DNA of 64,000 bases. Origin: Pontibacter pamirensis. GTDB taxonomy: Bacteria > Bacteroidota > Bacteroidia > Cytophagales > Hymenobacteraceae. A model generated the notes under the pieces. The model did not search any database, was not told the origin of the DNA, and worked only from the letters and a program-made list of their open reading frames with translations. The position numbers and the translations under genes were made by a program. The DNA is taken from assembly GCF_010015475.1 (NCBI RefSeq), contig NZ_SSNI01000006.1, positions 62,001 to 126,000 of the forward strand. Direction: 5' to 3'. Positions 7,542-15,914 of the stretch are shown piece after piece (positions within the stretch are counted from its first letter, which is position 1; each line of letters opens with the position of its first letter).

Positions 7542-9818
7542 TTAAGCCTTTGCGCCTTTTTCCTTCAATCGAATCAGGTTAAGCGCTGAACCAGCCTTAA
7601 ACCACTCAATCTGCCCCTGGTTGTAGGTATGGTTTACCATAAAGCTATCCTGGCTGCCATCGCTATGGTGCAGCACCACTTTCAGTGGCTGCCCTTCTCT
7701 GAAGTCTGTCAGGCCAATGATATCGAAAGTATCTGTCTCCTCAATCAGGTCGTAATCTGCTTTGTTAGCAAATGTAAGGCCCAGCATACCCTGCTTCTTC
7801 AGGTTAGTTTCGTGGATACGCGCGAATGACTTCACGATAACGGCACGAACACCTAAGTGGCGTGGCTCCATGGCAGCATGCTCACGGGATGATCCCTCAC
7901 CATAGTTCTCGTCGCCTACTACTACTGTACCGATTTCGGCAGCTTTGTAGGTACGGGCTGTGGCAGGCACAGTATCGTAACCACGGGTCATGTCGTTGTA
8001 TACGCTGTTCGCCTCACTGTTAAAAGCGTTCATGGCACCAATCAACATGTTGTTCGAGATGTTGTCGAGGTGACCACGGTACTTCAGCCACGGGCCGGCC
8101 ATAGAGATATGGTCCGTCGTACACTTGCCTTGTGCTTTAATCAGTAGTTTCAGGCCTTTCAGGTCTGTACCTTCCCATGGCTTGAAGCCTTCGAGTAGTT
8201 GCAGACGGTCAGATGCCGGGTCAACCACTACATCTATCTGACTGCCGTCTTCTGCTGGAGCTGTATAACCAGCGTCTTCCACAGCAAAGCCTTGTGTTGG
8301 CAACTCAATGCCTCTTGGCTCATCCAGTCTTACCTGCTCGCCATCCTCATTTGTCAGCGTATCTGTCAGCGGGTTAAAAGTCAGGTCACCGGCAATAGCG
8401 AAGGCCGTTACAATTTCCGGTGAGGCTACAAATGCGTGTGTGTTCGGGTTACCGTCGTTACGCTTGGCAAAGTTACGGTTAAACGAAGTAATGATGGAAT
8501 TCTTGCGCTTCGGGTCGTCTGTATGACGGGCCCACTGTCCGATGCACGGTCCGCAGGCATTTGCCAGCACCACACCACCCATCTCTGCGAAGGTATCCAA
8601 CAAGCCATCACGGGCTGTGGTATAGCGTACCATTTCAGAACCAGGTGTGATGGTGAACTCCGCCTGCGCCACCAAACGCTTCTCAACCGCCTGTGCCGCC
8701 ACAGAGGCAGAACGGGTCAAGTCTTCGTAAGAAGAGTTGGTGCACGAACCAATCAGGCCCACTTCTAGTTTTTCCGGCCAGCCGTGCTCACGCACAACGG
8801 AAGCAAACTGGGAAATTGGCCATGCGGCATCCGGCGTGAACGGTCCATTTACGTGTGGCTCCAATGTAGACAGGTCGATTTCGATCAGCTGGTCGTAGAA
8901 AGCAGCCGGGTCAGCATACACCTCGTCGTCAGCACGCAGGTGCTCTGCCACACCTTCAGCCATGTCAGCGATTTCCTGGCGCTCGGTTGCCATCAGGTAA
9001 TCACGCATTTTAGCATCGTAAGAGAAAACAGAGGTCGTTGCGCCAATTTCAGCGCCCATGTTACAGATTGTACCTTTACCTGTACAAGACATCGACTCGG
9101 CACCATCGCCAAAGTACTCCACAATAGCACCCGTACCACCTTTTACAGTCAGGATACCGGCTACTTTCAGGATAACGTCTTTTGGAGATGTCCAGCCGCT
9201 CAGTCTACCAGTCAGCTTTATGCCAATCACTTTCGGGAATTTCAATTCCCATGGCATTCCTGCCATCACGTCCACGGCATCGGCACCACCCACACCAATG
9301 GCTATCATACCCAAACCACCTGCGTTCGGTGTGTGTGAGTCAGTACCAATCATCATACCGCCCGGGAAAGCGTAATTCTCGAGTACTACCTGGTGAATAA
9401 TACCTGCACCCGGCTTCCAGAAGCCAAGGCCATATTTATTAGAGACAGAAGCCAGAAAATCATATACTTCTTTGTTCTCGTTGTAAGCGTCCTGTAAATC
9501 AGCGTCGGCGCCAACGCGTGCCTGAATCAAGTGGTCACAGTGCACAGTAGAAGGCACAGCCACCTGTGGCTTTCCAGCCTGCATGAACTGAAGCAGCGCC
9601 ATCTGTGCCGTGGCGTCCTGCATGGCTACCCTGTCCGGCGCGAAATCCACGTAAGACTGCCCCCGCTCATGTGCGCCTCTGGCAGAGCCTTCGTAAAGGT
9701 GCGAATACAAGATTTTCTCTGTTAGGGTCAGCGGTCGGCCTACTGCCTGGCGGGCAGCAGCAATACGCTCTCCCATGCCGGCATATACTGCCTTGATCAT
9801 TCCTAAATCAAATGCCAT
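7542..9818 (-). CDS. acn: Aconitate hydratase
   Basis: A 758-residue aconitase of the mitochondrial type that interconverts citrate and isocitrate in the TCA cycle. The [4Fe-4S] ligand cysteines are in GSCTNSS and in [10 protein letters not shown]. Substrate-site segments [18 protein letters not shown] and CTTDHIS are present, and the C-terminal swivel domain is complete. Length fits the family. It is monocistronic and divergent from the thioredoxin-fold lipoprotein gene. A minus-strand -7 element TACCTTTG lies at 9864-9871, 46 bp before the start. Together with sdhCAB further on it indicates aerobic respiratory metabolism. Confidence 0.97.
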   Translation of the reverse strand: MAFDLGMIKAVYAGMGERIAAARQAVGRPLTLTEKILYSHLYEGSARGAHERGQSYVDFAPDRVAMQDATAQMALLQFMQAGKPQVAVPSTVHCDHLIQARVGADADLQDAYNENKEVYDFLASVSNKYGLGFWKPGAGIIHQVVLENYAFPGGMMIGTDSHTPNAGGLGMIAIGVGGADAVDVMAGMPWELKFPKVIGIKLTGRLSGWTSPKDVILKVAGILTVKGGTGAIVEYFGDGAESMSCTGKGTICNMGAEIGATTSVFSYDAKMRDYLMATERQEIADMAEGVAEHLRADDEVYADPAAFYDQLIEIDLSTLEPHVNGPFTPDAAWPISQFASVVREHGWPEKLEVGLIGSCTNSSYEDLTRSASVAAQAVEKRLVAQAEFTITPGSEMVRYTTARDGLLDTFAEMGGVVLANACGPCIGQWARHTDDPKRKNSIITSFNRNFAKRNDGNPNTHAFVASPEIVTAFAIAGDLTFNPLTDTLTNEDGEQVRLDEPRGIELPTQGFAVEDAGYTAPAEDGSQIDVVVDPASDRLQLLEGFKPWEGTDLKGLKLLIKAQGKCTTDHISMAGPWLKYRGHLDNISNNMLIGAMNAFNSEANSVYNDMTRGYDTVPATARTYKAAEIGTVVVGDENYGEGSSREHAAMEPRHLGVRAVIVKSFARIHETNLKKQGMLGLTFANKADYDLIEETDTFDIIGLTDFREGQPLKVVLHHSDGSQDSFMVNHTYNQGQIEWFKAGSALNLIRLKEKGAKA

Positions 9819-9863
9819 AGTTTTGCTATTGTTAGTTATTTAAAAGCTTTGTTATGAAGTTCA

Positions 9864-9871
9864 CAAAGGTA
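9864..9871 (-). promoter_or_regulatory. Candidate -7 box of acn
   Basis: Read on the minus strand, TACCTTTG matches TAnnTTTG exactly. No convincing -33 TTTG is found at the expected 19-20 nt, only a T-rich stretch. Confidence 0.45.
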
Positions 9872-9945
9872 CGAAATCTATGTATCTCTAAAAACATTAA
9901 CATACATGAATATAGGCTAAACATGGATATGCATGTATAATAGGC

Positions 9946-9981
9946 AGCATGTGGTTTTTAAAAACACATGCTGTACTTTTG
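9946..9981 (+). promoter_or_regulatory. Near-palindrome next to a -7 box, upstream of the TlpA-like gene
   Basis: A 27-bp near-perfect inverted repeat (9946-9972: agcatgtg-gttttt against aaaaac-acatgct, one extra G) ends one base before TACTTTTG at 9974-9981, a match to TAnnTTTG. The repeat occupies the -33 to -10 region, where a repressor or activator could bind. It is seen in sequence; any function is inferred. Confidence 0.4.
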
Positions 9982-10009
9982 TATCTACAAATTTTCAAAA
10001 TATTACCGC

Positions 10010-11281
10010 ATGAAACATCACTTTCTTAATACCCCTGCCAGCCTGATTTTGTTTTTGGTAATGGCAGTAATCCCGCTCTTAAGCTCCTGCAATCCGACGG
10101 AAACACTAGAAGACACACCCGCAGCAATACAAACAGGCACTTGGCGCGTAGCTTTGCAGGCGCAAGGCCAGGAAATTCCGTTTATTATGGAAGCCGAAGA
10201 AAAAGAAGGAAGCACCGTACTGTACCTGGTAAATGGGGAAGAGCGCATTCTTCTGGACGACATGCAGCAACAGGGTGATTCCCTTAAAATAGCCTTACAC
10301 ACTTTTGATGCGGATCTGATTGCCAGCGTGAACGGAGATAAGATGAAAGGCCGCTTTGTGAAGCACGATGCTGAAACGCCTTATTCTGTTCCTTTTGTGG
10401 CAGCACATGGCCAGCATAACCGCTTTGCAGCAAATCCCGCACCTGCCACCTATAACTTCGATGGAAAATGGGAAGTCCTTTTCACTGATAAGGAAGGAGC
10501 CAGCTACAAAGCTATCGGTGTGTTTAACCAGAACGGCAACCACGTAAACGGCACCTTCCTGACGGAGACGGGGGATTACCGCTACTTAGAAGGACAGGTT
10601 GAAGGAGCGCACCTGAAGCTGTCTACATTTGATGGCAATCATGCTTACCTCTTCACAGCCCAACCCAGCGGCGACAGCACCCTGCAAGGCGACTTTTACT
10701 CCGGCATGAGCGACCACGAAAGCTGGACAGCCAGGCGCAATGAGCAGGCACAGCTTGCCAGCGCCGACACCCTCACTTACCTGAAACCTGGCTACGAGGA
10801 ACTGGCCTTTACTTTCCCAAACCTGGAAGGCCAGCAGGTATCTCTTTCTGACCCCAGGTACAAAGACAAGGTGGTGCTTGTGCAGCTGCTGGGCTCTTGG
10901 TGCCCGAACTGCATGGACGAAACTAAATTTCTGTCGCCCTACTATGACGAGAACAAAGACCGCGGCCTCGAAATCATAGGCCTTGGCTTTGAACGCAGCC
11001 CCGAGTTTGACAAAGCCGCCGCACGCCTGCAGAAAATGAAAGACCGCTTCGACATTGACTATGACTTGCTGGTAGCGGGTGTATCTGATAAAGAAGCGGC
11101 GGCCAAAGCCCTTCCTGCCCTCAACCACGTCATGTCATTCCCGACTACCATCTTTATAGGCAGAGACGGGAAAGTACGCAAGATACACACCGGCTTCTCC
11201 GGCCCCGGCACCGGCGAGTACTACGAGGCCTGGGTAGCTGATTTCAACAAGACAATGGAGGAACTACTGGCGGAAAAGTAA
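10010..11281 (+). CDS. TlpA-family thioredoxin-fold lipoprotein
   Basis: A 423-residue exported lipoprotein. The start at 10010 gives a type II signal peptide with lipobox LLSSC (Cys27); an in-frame ATG at 9968 would bury it and overlap the candidate promoter. Residues ~40-260 form a DUF4369-like beta-rich region seen in Bacteroidota TlpA relatives. Residues ~265-423 are a redoxin/TlpA domain with active site WCPNC (Cys298, Cys301) and the cis-Pro region FPTTIFI. Likely role: periplasmic thiol-disulfide exchange, for example in cytochrome c or extracytoplasmic protein maturation. It is monocistronic, divergent from acn and upstream of the cassette array. Confidence 0.9.
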   Translation: MKHHFLNTPASLILFLVMAVIPLLSSCNPTETLEDTPAAIQTGTWRVALQAQGQEIPFIMEAEEKEGSTVLYLVNGEERILLDDMQQQGDSLKIALHTFDADLIASVNGDKMKGRFVKHDAETPYSVPFVAAHGQHNRFAANPAPATYNFDGKWEVLFTDKEGASYKAIGVFNQNGNHVNGTFLTETGDYRYLEGQVEGAHLKLSTFDGNHAYLFTAQPSGDSTLQGDFYSGMSDHESWTARRNEQAQLASADTLTYLKPGYEELAFTFPNLEGQQVSLSDPRYKDKVVLVQLLGSWCPNCMDETKFLSPYYDENKDRGLEIIGLGFERSPEFDKAAARLQKMKDRFDIDYDLLVAGVSDKEAAAKALPALNHVMSFPTTIFIGRDGKVRKIHTGFSGPGTGEYYEAWVADFNKTMEELLAEK

Positions 11282-11379
11282 TGTAGTAGTTGCCCGGCAG
11301 GCATGGCAAATTTACCAGAGAAACTGGAGCAGAAGAAATGCAAAAGTGTATCTCCAGTTGTATAGTATAGCAGATGGAA

Positions 11380-11445
11380 GGTAGCGGCTCGTGTAGAAGG
11401 CGAACGAGGCGTAGCCGAAGTATGACTTATATATGTTGTTGGCGT
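11380..11445 (-). repeat. Integron attC-like site A (terminal, weak)
   Basis: On the minus strand this begins ACGCCAAC (complement of 11438-11445), 13 bp after the stop of the lipoprotein gene, followed by AACATAT and a short imperfect stem (11388-11392 with 11404-11408). No clear closing GTT is visible, so this end of the array may be degenerate. The boundary octamer is complementary to the one at the other end of the same unit (11927-11934). Confidence 0.45.
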
Positions 11446-11458
11446 TTCGTTTTTCTAT

Positions 11459-11914
11459 CTAACACATCCAGTACTTCTTGTTCTTAAAGTCTATCATTGA
11501 GGGACCACCTGTACACCCACCGATTTCTTCAAGGTTCACATCTTCTCTGTTACGTCCTATTATCCAGTCTCCAGATTTATGTTTGAGAATAATACCTTCA
11601 TCCAACACTTCACCCTTCTTTGCTGTCAATTTGCCGTCGCCAGCATAAATTACTTTTACTGAATCGCCTTGTATTACTACAGTCACTTTCTCACCCATGG
11701 ATTTCCCTTCCCACTCCGCGAATGCAACGTCAAATCTGTATTCTCCATCAGCTGGTATCGCTAAAGTAGTATCGCTACTATCTTTCTCTGTTGTCCTGTC
11801 GTCTGCATTTGTTGCTATCTCTGAACTTTCACTATTTTCTATCCTTGATTTGTCTGCTTTAGAAGAACAAGAAAACAATATGGTAGTCAAAAGTATAAAT
11901 GAAGCCTTTTTCAT
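11459..11914 (-). CDS. Small lipoprotein of unknown function (cassette gene)
   Basis: A 151-residue protein with a short type II signal peptide, MKKASFILLTTILFSC, and lipobox LFSC. A Ser/Thr/Asp/Glu-rich linker (residues ~17-52) leads to a compact beta-rich domain (GEYRFDVAFAEWEGKSMGEK... through KKYWMC) with Cys near the end (GGCTGG and the terminal Cys), possibly disulfide-bonded. No family recognised. The start lies 12 bp after the unit boundary GTTGGCGT and the stop 13 bp before ACGCCAAC, the tight packing typical of integron cassettes. No own promoter is evident. AT content is well above that of the neighbouring core genes, consistent with acquisition. Confidence 0.72.
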   Translation of the reverse strand: MKKASFILLTTILFSCSSKADKSRIENSESSEIATNADDRTTEKDSSDTTLAIPADGEYRFDVAFAEWEGKSMGEKVTVVIQGDSVKVIYAGDGKLTAKKGEVLDEGIILKHKSGDWIIGRNREDVNLEEIGGCTGGPSMIDFKNKKYWMC

Positions 11915-11926
11915 AGTTCTAAATGC

Positions 11927-12011
11927 ACGCCAACGTTAGTCCAGATGGCTTCTCGTTGGAGGAACGCGGTGCTCGTGAGTTTCCTCCAATGGCATCTGGA
12001 CGGTGTTGCAC
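11927..12011 (-). repeat. Integron attC-like site B
   Basis: An 85-bp element between GCCAAC (11929-11934) and GTTGCAC (12005-12011). Two perfect 9-bp stems stack: 11939-11947 with 11993-12001, and 11956-11964 with 11981-11989. An asymmetric unpaired step (8 nt against 3 nt) lies between them and a 16-nt apical loop closes it. Two paired blocks separated by an unpaired spacer is the attC architecture. Confidence 0.65.
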
Positions 12012-12218
12012 TAAACCTTCGGTAGTTTACGTATATATACACTGTACCCTTCGTTGGTACATATTAGCATATCTTATTAAATATAATTAACTGATATTCA
12101 ATATCTTGCAAAAATATTTTAGGCAGTTTTTACTACGCAACAAATTGATAATCAGTCGTTTATGTCGAATTTAAAGAAAACGAAAAACCCATTATATATA
12201 GTGTAGGCAAATCGGTAA
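12012..12218. other. Gene-free unit in the cassette array
   Basis: About 207 bp, very AT-rich, bounded by GTTGCAC (12005-12011) and GTGCAAC (12220-12226), which are complementary. The longest ATG-initiated frame I found is 14 codons. It could be an ORF-less cassette, a promoter cassette or an RNA gene. TATATATAC and ATTATATATAG stretches could act as promoter elements. Nothing further is recognisable. Confidence 0.5.
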
Positions 12219-12278
12219 GGTGCAACCACGGCTTCATTGTGGGCACTCCGTACCCAACGAAGCCTTAGTTGTTGGCAT
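12219..12278 (-). repeat. Integron attC-like site C
   Basis: A 60-bp element from GTGCAAC (12220-12226) to GTTGGCAT (12271-12278). Stem GGCTTC (12230-12235) pairs with GAAGCC (12259-12264). A second stem of 12237-12239 plus 12241-12242 pairs with 12253-12257, with one extrahelical base at 12240. Single extrahelical bases are the feature integrases use to choose the recombining strand. Confidence 0.65.
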
Positions 12279-12305
12279 AAGACCTTTTAACCGTTGCTCT
12301 TTTCT

Positions 12306-12503
12306 TTATTCAAAAAGAGGTTTAACAGAAATCATCACTACAGCCAAAAAAAAAATACCTGTGCCACCATTGAGGTAAGCATCATCCTCTGCAAACTCTT
12401 TAAAAGTCTTTTTAGAATTCCATAATCTTGAAATTAGCCATCTTATTGCAGCACCAGGATACATAAAAATAAAATAGATAATTATCTCCAAGACAAATTC
12501 CAT
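12306..12503 (-). CDS. Small membrane protein, unknown function (cassette gene)
   Basis: A 65-residue protein with two hydrophobic segments: residues ~3-25 (FVLEIIIYFIFMYPGAAIRW) and ~47-62 (GTGIFFLAVVMISV), joined by a basic/acidic loop (SRLWNSKKTFKEFAEDDAY). It is predicted to be an inner-membrane hairpin. No family recognised; small membrane proteins are frequent integron cassette products. The unit is bounded by GTTGGCAT (12271-12278) and ATGCCAAC (12539-12546). The stop is 27 bp before the boundary, and the 35-bp leader holds no visible promoter. It is low in GC like its cassette neighbours. Confidence 0.6.
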   Translation of the reverse strand: MEFVLEIIIYFIFMYPGAAIRWLISRLWNSKKTFKEFAEDDAYLNGGTGIFFLAVVMISVKPLFE

Positions 12504-12538
12504 TATAAGTTAAATTAATTTGCTCTTAATTTGGGTTA

Positions 12539-12607
12539 ATGCCAACGTTACTCGTGTAGCAGAATGGCGCAGCGTCAGCAAGCCGTACTGCTAAACTTTG
12601 TTGGCGG
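12539..12607 (-). repeat. Integron attC-like site D
   Basis: A 69-bp element between ATGCCAAC (12539-12546) and GTTGGCGG (12600-12607). Stem TAGCAG (12557-12562) pairs with CTGCTA (12588-12593), and GGC (12566-12568) with GCC (12582-12584) across a mispaired step. It separates two cassette genes in the same orientation. Confidence 0.62.
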
Positions 12608-12616
12608 CAGGAGTTC

Positions 12617-13132
12617 TTACTTTTTCAATCTACTGTCTACTTCTCTAATAGCTTTGTTTACTCGTGGCTGTATAAACCATATACCAATTGGCCACCATAC
12701 TAACATTAGAACTAATTCTTTCGAATACTCCCCAAACTTAGCTTCTCTTCCTAATTCAATCGACTTTAGTTCTTTTACAGGAAAGGCAGCAACATACAAG
12801 TAAGCTAAGATTATGAAATGAATTGGTAAGGCTTCTAATCCGCTAAATTCATAATGTTTCCCATCTCCAAAAACCAAGGCAACTCCAACAATTAGCAACA
12901 CTAATACTCCAGTAACCAAAAAGAGAACATAGTTAAGCTTTACATTATCTGGAACATATTCATACAGTTCGTTTCCTAAAATTAAAGGAAAGCTTACTAT
13001 GGCAATGAGGAAAAGAGTATCAAGAACAGCTTCCAACGTTGATGAATCGTCTATGCTTATGCTACCCGTAAAAGACAAGAACATAATAATTAGAAATAAC
13101 TGCCAGTGCTTCGCCTTTAGTATTGCTCTCAT
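12617..13132 (-). CDS. Four-helix membrane protein, unknown function (cassette gene)
   Basis: A 171-residue integral membrane protein with four predicted transmembrane segments: ~10-25 (WQLFLIIMFLSF), ~35-55 (VLDTLFLIAIVSFPLILG), ~68-88 (YVLFLVTGVLVLLIVGVAL) and ~103-122 (PIHFIILAYLYVAAF). A C-terminal soluble part contains a short hydrophobic stretch (LVLMLVWWPIGIWFI) and a basic tail. No catalytic motif or known family recognised. It is the first cassette gene read on the minus strand, bounded by GTTGGCGG (complement of 13152-13159) and CCGCCAAC (complement of 12600-12607); its stop is 9 bp from the boundary. AT-rich. Confidence 0.68.
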   Translation of the reverse strand: MRAILKAKHWQLFLIIMFLSFTGSISIDDSSTLEAVLDTLFLIAIVSFPLILGNELYEYVPDNVKLNYVLFLVTGVLVLLIVGVALVFGDGKHYEFSGLEALPIHFIILAYLYVAAFPVKELKSIELGREAKFGEYSKELVLMLVWWPIGIWFIQPRVNKAIREVDSRLKK

Positions 13133-13549
13133 TTTTCTTTAATTAATCTTACCGCCAACTACTAGATATAAGGAGTTATTCCGTTTAGCCGCCCAACGGG
13201 TGTCGTATAAACGGAACCGAACTAACGAATATACTATATATCCTGATTAATATAAAGTCATCTACCGATAGTTTCCCTTCCCCACGAAAGTACCAAAACC
13301 GGCACCTCCTCCAGCGCGCTGAAAAGGCTGTTTCGCTCCTAACTATTCTTATGCAAAACATAGAAAATTTCTGGTTGAAATTCTATCTTATAGTAGAACC
13401 AGTGGTAAAATACCCTTTTCTCCCTCATGTGCACGTTAAGATTCTGGAGGTGAAGCAAGTAAAGAGGTGGCAATGTAGCAGTACTACCAGCTTAATACAA
13501 TTTCGGGATTGCCATGCTCATACTAGTCCAGCGGAAGTTTGTTCTGAGT
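13133..13549. other. Intergenic region with attC-like site E
   Basis: The first part (13152-13216) has the boundary CCGCCAAC (13152-13159) and a 9-bp stem, TTCCGTTTA (13179-13187) with TAAACGGAA (13208-13216), enclosing a CCC/GGG mini-stem. No clear GTT core closes it to the right, so it may be a degenerate attC or the array's entry site. The rest (13220-13549) holds nothing I recognise. A 76-codon plus-strand frame at 13351-13581 has no family resemblance and runs into the methyltransferase. Confidence 0.5.
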
Positions 13550-14173
13550 CTACTCCGGCTTTAGCAGCCGCACAATTCTAAAAGCTCCACCCAAAGCTGC
13601 CGGTTTGTTTAGTTCCTGCTGTAGAGAGGTGTGACGGATGATGTCTCCGATGCTGCGGTTGATGTCGGAGAAGAGGGTGCTGGCAAACTGGTTGAGCAGC
13701 CGGCGCAGCGGCGAGGGCTTTTGACCGTCAGGCAGGAACTTGTCGAACACCATTACGGTACCGCCGGGTTTTAACACCCGCTCCACCTCCTTTATACAGG
13801 CCACCGGATCAGGAATAACGGCAAGTATCAGGTGCAGCAGAACTGCATCGAAGGAGGCATCAGCAAATTGCAGTTCCTGCCCGTCCATAACCTGTGCCTG
13901 CACCGGCAGGTCAAGTTGCTGCGCCCGCTCTCTGAGCCTAGCAATCATACCCGGTGTAATATCGATGGCTGTCAGGTTTGTGTAGCCCTGCAGGCAGGGC
14001 AAATCAAGACCGGTGCCGGCACCCAGCAGAAGTATGGCATCTGTGGGTTTTGCGTGAAGTAAATTGATAGACTGTTGCCTATACTTCCTGAAAATGCGGT
14101 CGGCTATAAAATCATAAACAGGAAGGTAAAGGGTGTACCGTATACGGTTCCAGGTGTTGGTGTTCAGGCTCAT
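13550..14173 (-). CDS. Class I SAM-dependent methyltransferase (PmtA/UbiE-like)
   Basis: A 207-residue Rossmann-fold methyltransferase. Motif I is LLLGAGTGLDLPCL, the motif II acidic residue is in TAIDITPGMIARL, motif III is VMDGQELQFADASFDAVLLHLIL, and motif IV/post-I is RVLKPGGTVMVFDKFLPDG. The pattern resembles phospholipid N-methyltransferases and UbiE/COQ5-type enzymes; the substrate cannot be read from sequence. There is no signal peptide, so it is cytosolic or peripheral to the membrane. It is monocistronic on the minus strand between the cassette array and a TonB-like protein gene. Confidence 0.85.
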   Translation of the reverse strand: MSLNTNTWNRIRYTLYLPVYDFIADRIFRKYRQQSINLLHAKPTDAILLLGAGTGLDLPCLQGYTNLTAIDITPGMIARLRERAQQLDLPVQAQVMDGQELQFADASFDAVLLHLILAVIPDPVACIKEVERVLKPGGTVMVFDKFLPDGQKPSPLRRLLNQFASTLFSDINRSIGDIIRHTSLQQELNKPAALGGAFRIVRLLKPE

Positions 14174-14301
14174 TTCACAGGTTATTTTGCGAGCCCTAAA
14201 CTAATTAAAATATGCTACTCTGATTCACTACAGGGTAATTTGCCCTCATCATACAAGCTACGTTCCTGACTTTTACTTTATACTCTGATACCCGTGTTGT
14301 A

Positions 14302-14817
14302 TTACTTACTCTTCACGTACCGCTGCACCATTGGGGGCAGTAACGTACATTCCATCGATTCAGTCACGGTGCCATCATCAAAAACCAGCACATGCTGAAT
14401 CGCGTCTTCAAACTTACTCTCACTTTGCCCGCTTTTCGGGCATCCGAAGTTAACATTGTACACCACAGGTAGCAGATATGGCTTGCTCTCCACAGCTACA
14501 CCATTCACTTCTCTCGGAGACCAATGCCCATTTGTTGCCAGCACCGTTTGCTTCAGAGATTTCGCAATTACAGGAGGTGTATCCAGCGTGCAGGCCACAT
14601 TCTTTACTTTTCCGTCTGCACCAACCACAAAACGCACAAACGTTACAGAGCTGACACACAACTTAGAAAGTTCATGCACTTCAGGCAACAAGCCCTCGGC
14701 AATAAGCTGTGTCGGCTGCTTGTACTTTTCATGTTTAAACTGCGGTTCGTGGTCTTGCGCTACCACCAGAGACGGCAGCTTAAGTACCAATGTGATAACA
14801 CAGAGTAGTACCTTCAT
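14302..14817 (-). CDS. Exported TonB-like C-terminal domain protein
   Basis: A 171-residue exported protein. The start at 14817 gives signal peptide MKVLLCVITLVLKLPSLVVAQ; an ATG at 14859 would add 14 residues ahead of it. The mature part has a TonB/energy-transducer-like fold: VRFVVGADGKVKNVACTLDT, then SLKQTVLATNGHWSPREVNG and a closing beta strand. A short extension ends with a second DDGTVTESMECTL strand. It lacks the N-terminal anchor and Pro-rich spacer of real TonB, so it is a periplasmic relative of unknown role. Four Cys residues may form disulfides. Monocistronic. Confidence 0.72.
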   Translation of the reverse strand: MKVLLCVITLVLKLPSLVVAQDHEPQFKHEKYKQPTQLIAEGLLPEVHELSKLCVSSVTFVRFVVGADGKVKNVACTLDTPPVIAKSLKQTVLATNGHWSPREVNGVAVESKPYLLPVVYNVNFGCPKSGQSESKFEDAIQHVLVFDDGTVTESMECTLLPPMVQRYVKSK

Positions 14818-14936
14818 AAGAACGAGTATAAGTAGTTGTAACAGAGAGCATCCATGCACCAGTGTAGGTACAATAATACAAAGTTAACGAACTATTAATA
14901 TCAAAAAAATTAAATTTTTCTCACCATATAACTTAC

Positions 14937-15914
14937 TTATTTTTCCCGCTCAATGGTATAAGCGATAAGCTGCTCCAGGGAGGCGCGCGATGGGGACGGG
15001 GGGAAAGTATTCAAAATTGCCAGCGCCTCTGCGTGATACTGGTTCATTAACTTTATGGTGTAGTCAATACCACCGGATTGTTTCACAAAATCAATCACCT
15101 GCTGCACACGTTTGCTGTTGCCGTTGTTGTTCTTCACATTATAGATAACGCGGCGCTTCGTCAGCCAATCGGCGCTGCGGAGGGCGTGAATCAGCGGTAG
15201 GGTCATTTTTTTCTCTTTGATGTCGATGCCCACCGGCTTGCCGATTTCAGCAGTGCCGTAATCAAACAGGTCGTCTTTAATCTGAAAGGCAATACCCACT
15301 TTCTCGCCGAACAGGCGCGCCTTCTCCACCTCTTCTCTGGAGGCACCTGCGGAGGCAGCGCCTACTGCGCAGCAAGAGGCAATCAGGGAGGCTGTCTTCT
15401 GTCGGATAATGTCGAAGTATACATCCTCTGTGATATCGAGACGGCGGGCTTTCTCAATCTGCAGCAACTCTCCTTCGCTCATCTCTTTCACTGCATTCGA
15501 TACAATTTTGAGTAACTCAAAATCATCGTTTTGCAGCGAGAGCAACAGGCCTTTGGACAGCAGGTAATCGCCCACCAGCACGGCTATCTTATTTTTCCAG
15601 AGGGCGTTAACGGAGAAGAAACTGCGGCGGTAATTGGCATCGTCCACTACATCGTCGTGCACAAGAGTGGCGGTGTGCAACAACTCTATGAGCGCAGCGC
15701 CACGGTAGGTAGCATCACTAATGTCAGGGCGGAAAAGCTTGGCCGTGAAGAACACAAACATCGGGCGCATCTGCTTGCCTTTACGCTTCACGATGTAGCT
15801 CATGATCCGATCCAAGAGCAGCACCTTCGACTTCATCGAGGTCCTGAACTTCTTCTCGAACAGCTCCATTTCCGGCGCAATAGGCGCTTGTATTTCCTTT
15901 AGGCTGATGCTCAT
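14937..15914 (-). CDS. Trans-polyprenyl diphosphate synthase
   Basis: A 325-residue all-alpha prenyltransferase that extends an allylic diphosphate with isopentenyl diphosphate, probably making the side chain of menaquinone. The first Asp-rich motif is LVHDDVVDDANYRR, the second FQIKDDLFDYGTAE; GKQMRP and KTASLIASC are also typical. The residues before the first Asp motif (ELLHTATL) are small rather than bulky aromatics, which favours a long product (hexa- to octaprenyl). Carotenoid enzymes elsewhere in the window need geranylgeranyl diphosphate, which this enzyme probably does not supply as its main product. Monocistronic. Confidence 0.93.
   Translation of the reverse strand: MSISLKEIQAPIAPEMELFEKKFRTSMKSKVLLLDRIMSYIVKRKGKQMRPMFVFFTAKLFRPDISDATYRGAALIELLHTATLVHDDVVDDANYRRSFFSVNALWKNKIAVLVGDYLLSKGLLLSLQNDDFELLKIVSNAVKEMSEGELLQIEKARRLDITEDVYFDIIRQKTASLIASCCAVGAASAGASREEVEKARLFGEKVGIAFQIKDDLFDYGTAEIGKPVGIDIKEKKMTLPLIHALRSADWLTKRRVIYNVKNNNGNSKRVQQVIDFVKQSGGIDYTIKLMNQYHAEALAILNTFPPSPSRASLEQLIAYTIEREK

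Larger units (their letters stand above)
11438..13159 (-). mobile_element. Integron gene-cassette-like array (four units, no integrase)
   Basis: Three small minus-strand genes and one gene-free unit are separated by imperfect stem-loops starting and ending at AAC...GTT cores. In every unit the bases after the opening GTT are complementary to the bases before its closing AAC: GTTGGCGG/CCGCCAAC (unit 12600-13159), GTTGGCAT/ATGCCAAC (12271-12546), GTTGCAC/GTGCAAC (12005-12226), GTTGGCGT/ACGCCAAC (11438-11934). Across a stem-loop the two ends often differ. That is what integron cassettes show, since R' and R'' pair within the excised circle. The region is AT-rich (two 60-bp lines counted at 30% GC against 62% in the preceding gene). 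No integrase is in the window, so this would be a CALIN-type cluster. Confidence 0.65.

Noticed and set aside
11321-11359. AACTGGAG/CTCCAGTT inverted repeat after the TlpA-like gene as a terminator
   Set aside because: 23-nt loop, only 8 bp and no T tract; may instead be part of the array's degenerate end.
13351-13581. 76-codon plus-strand frame after the cassette array
   Set aside because: Runs into the 3' end of the methyltransferase gene and has no recognisable features.
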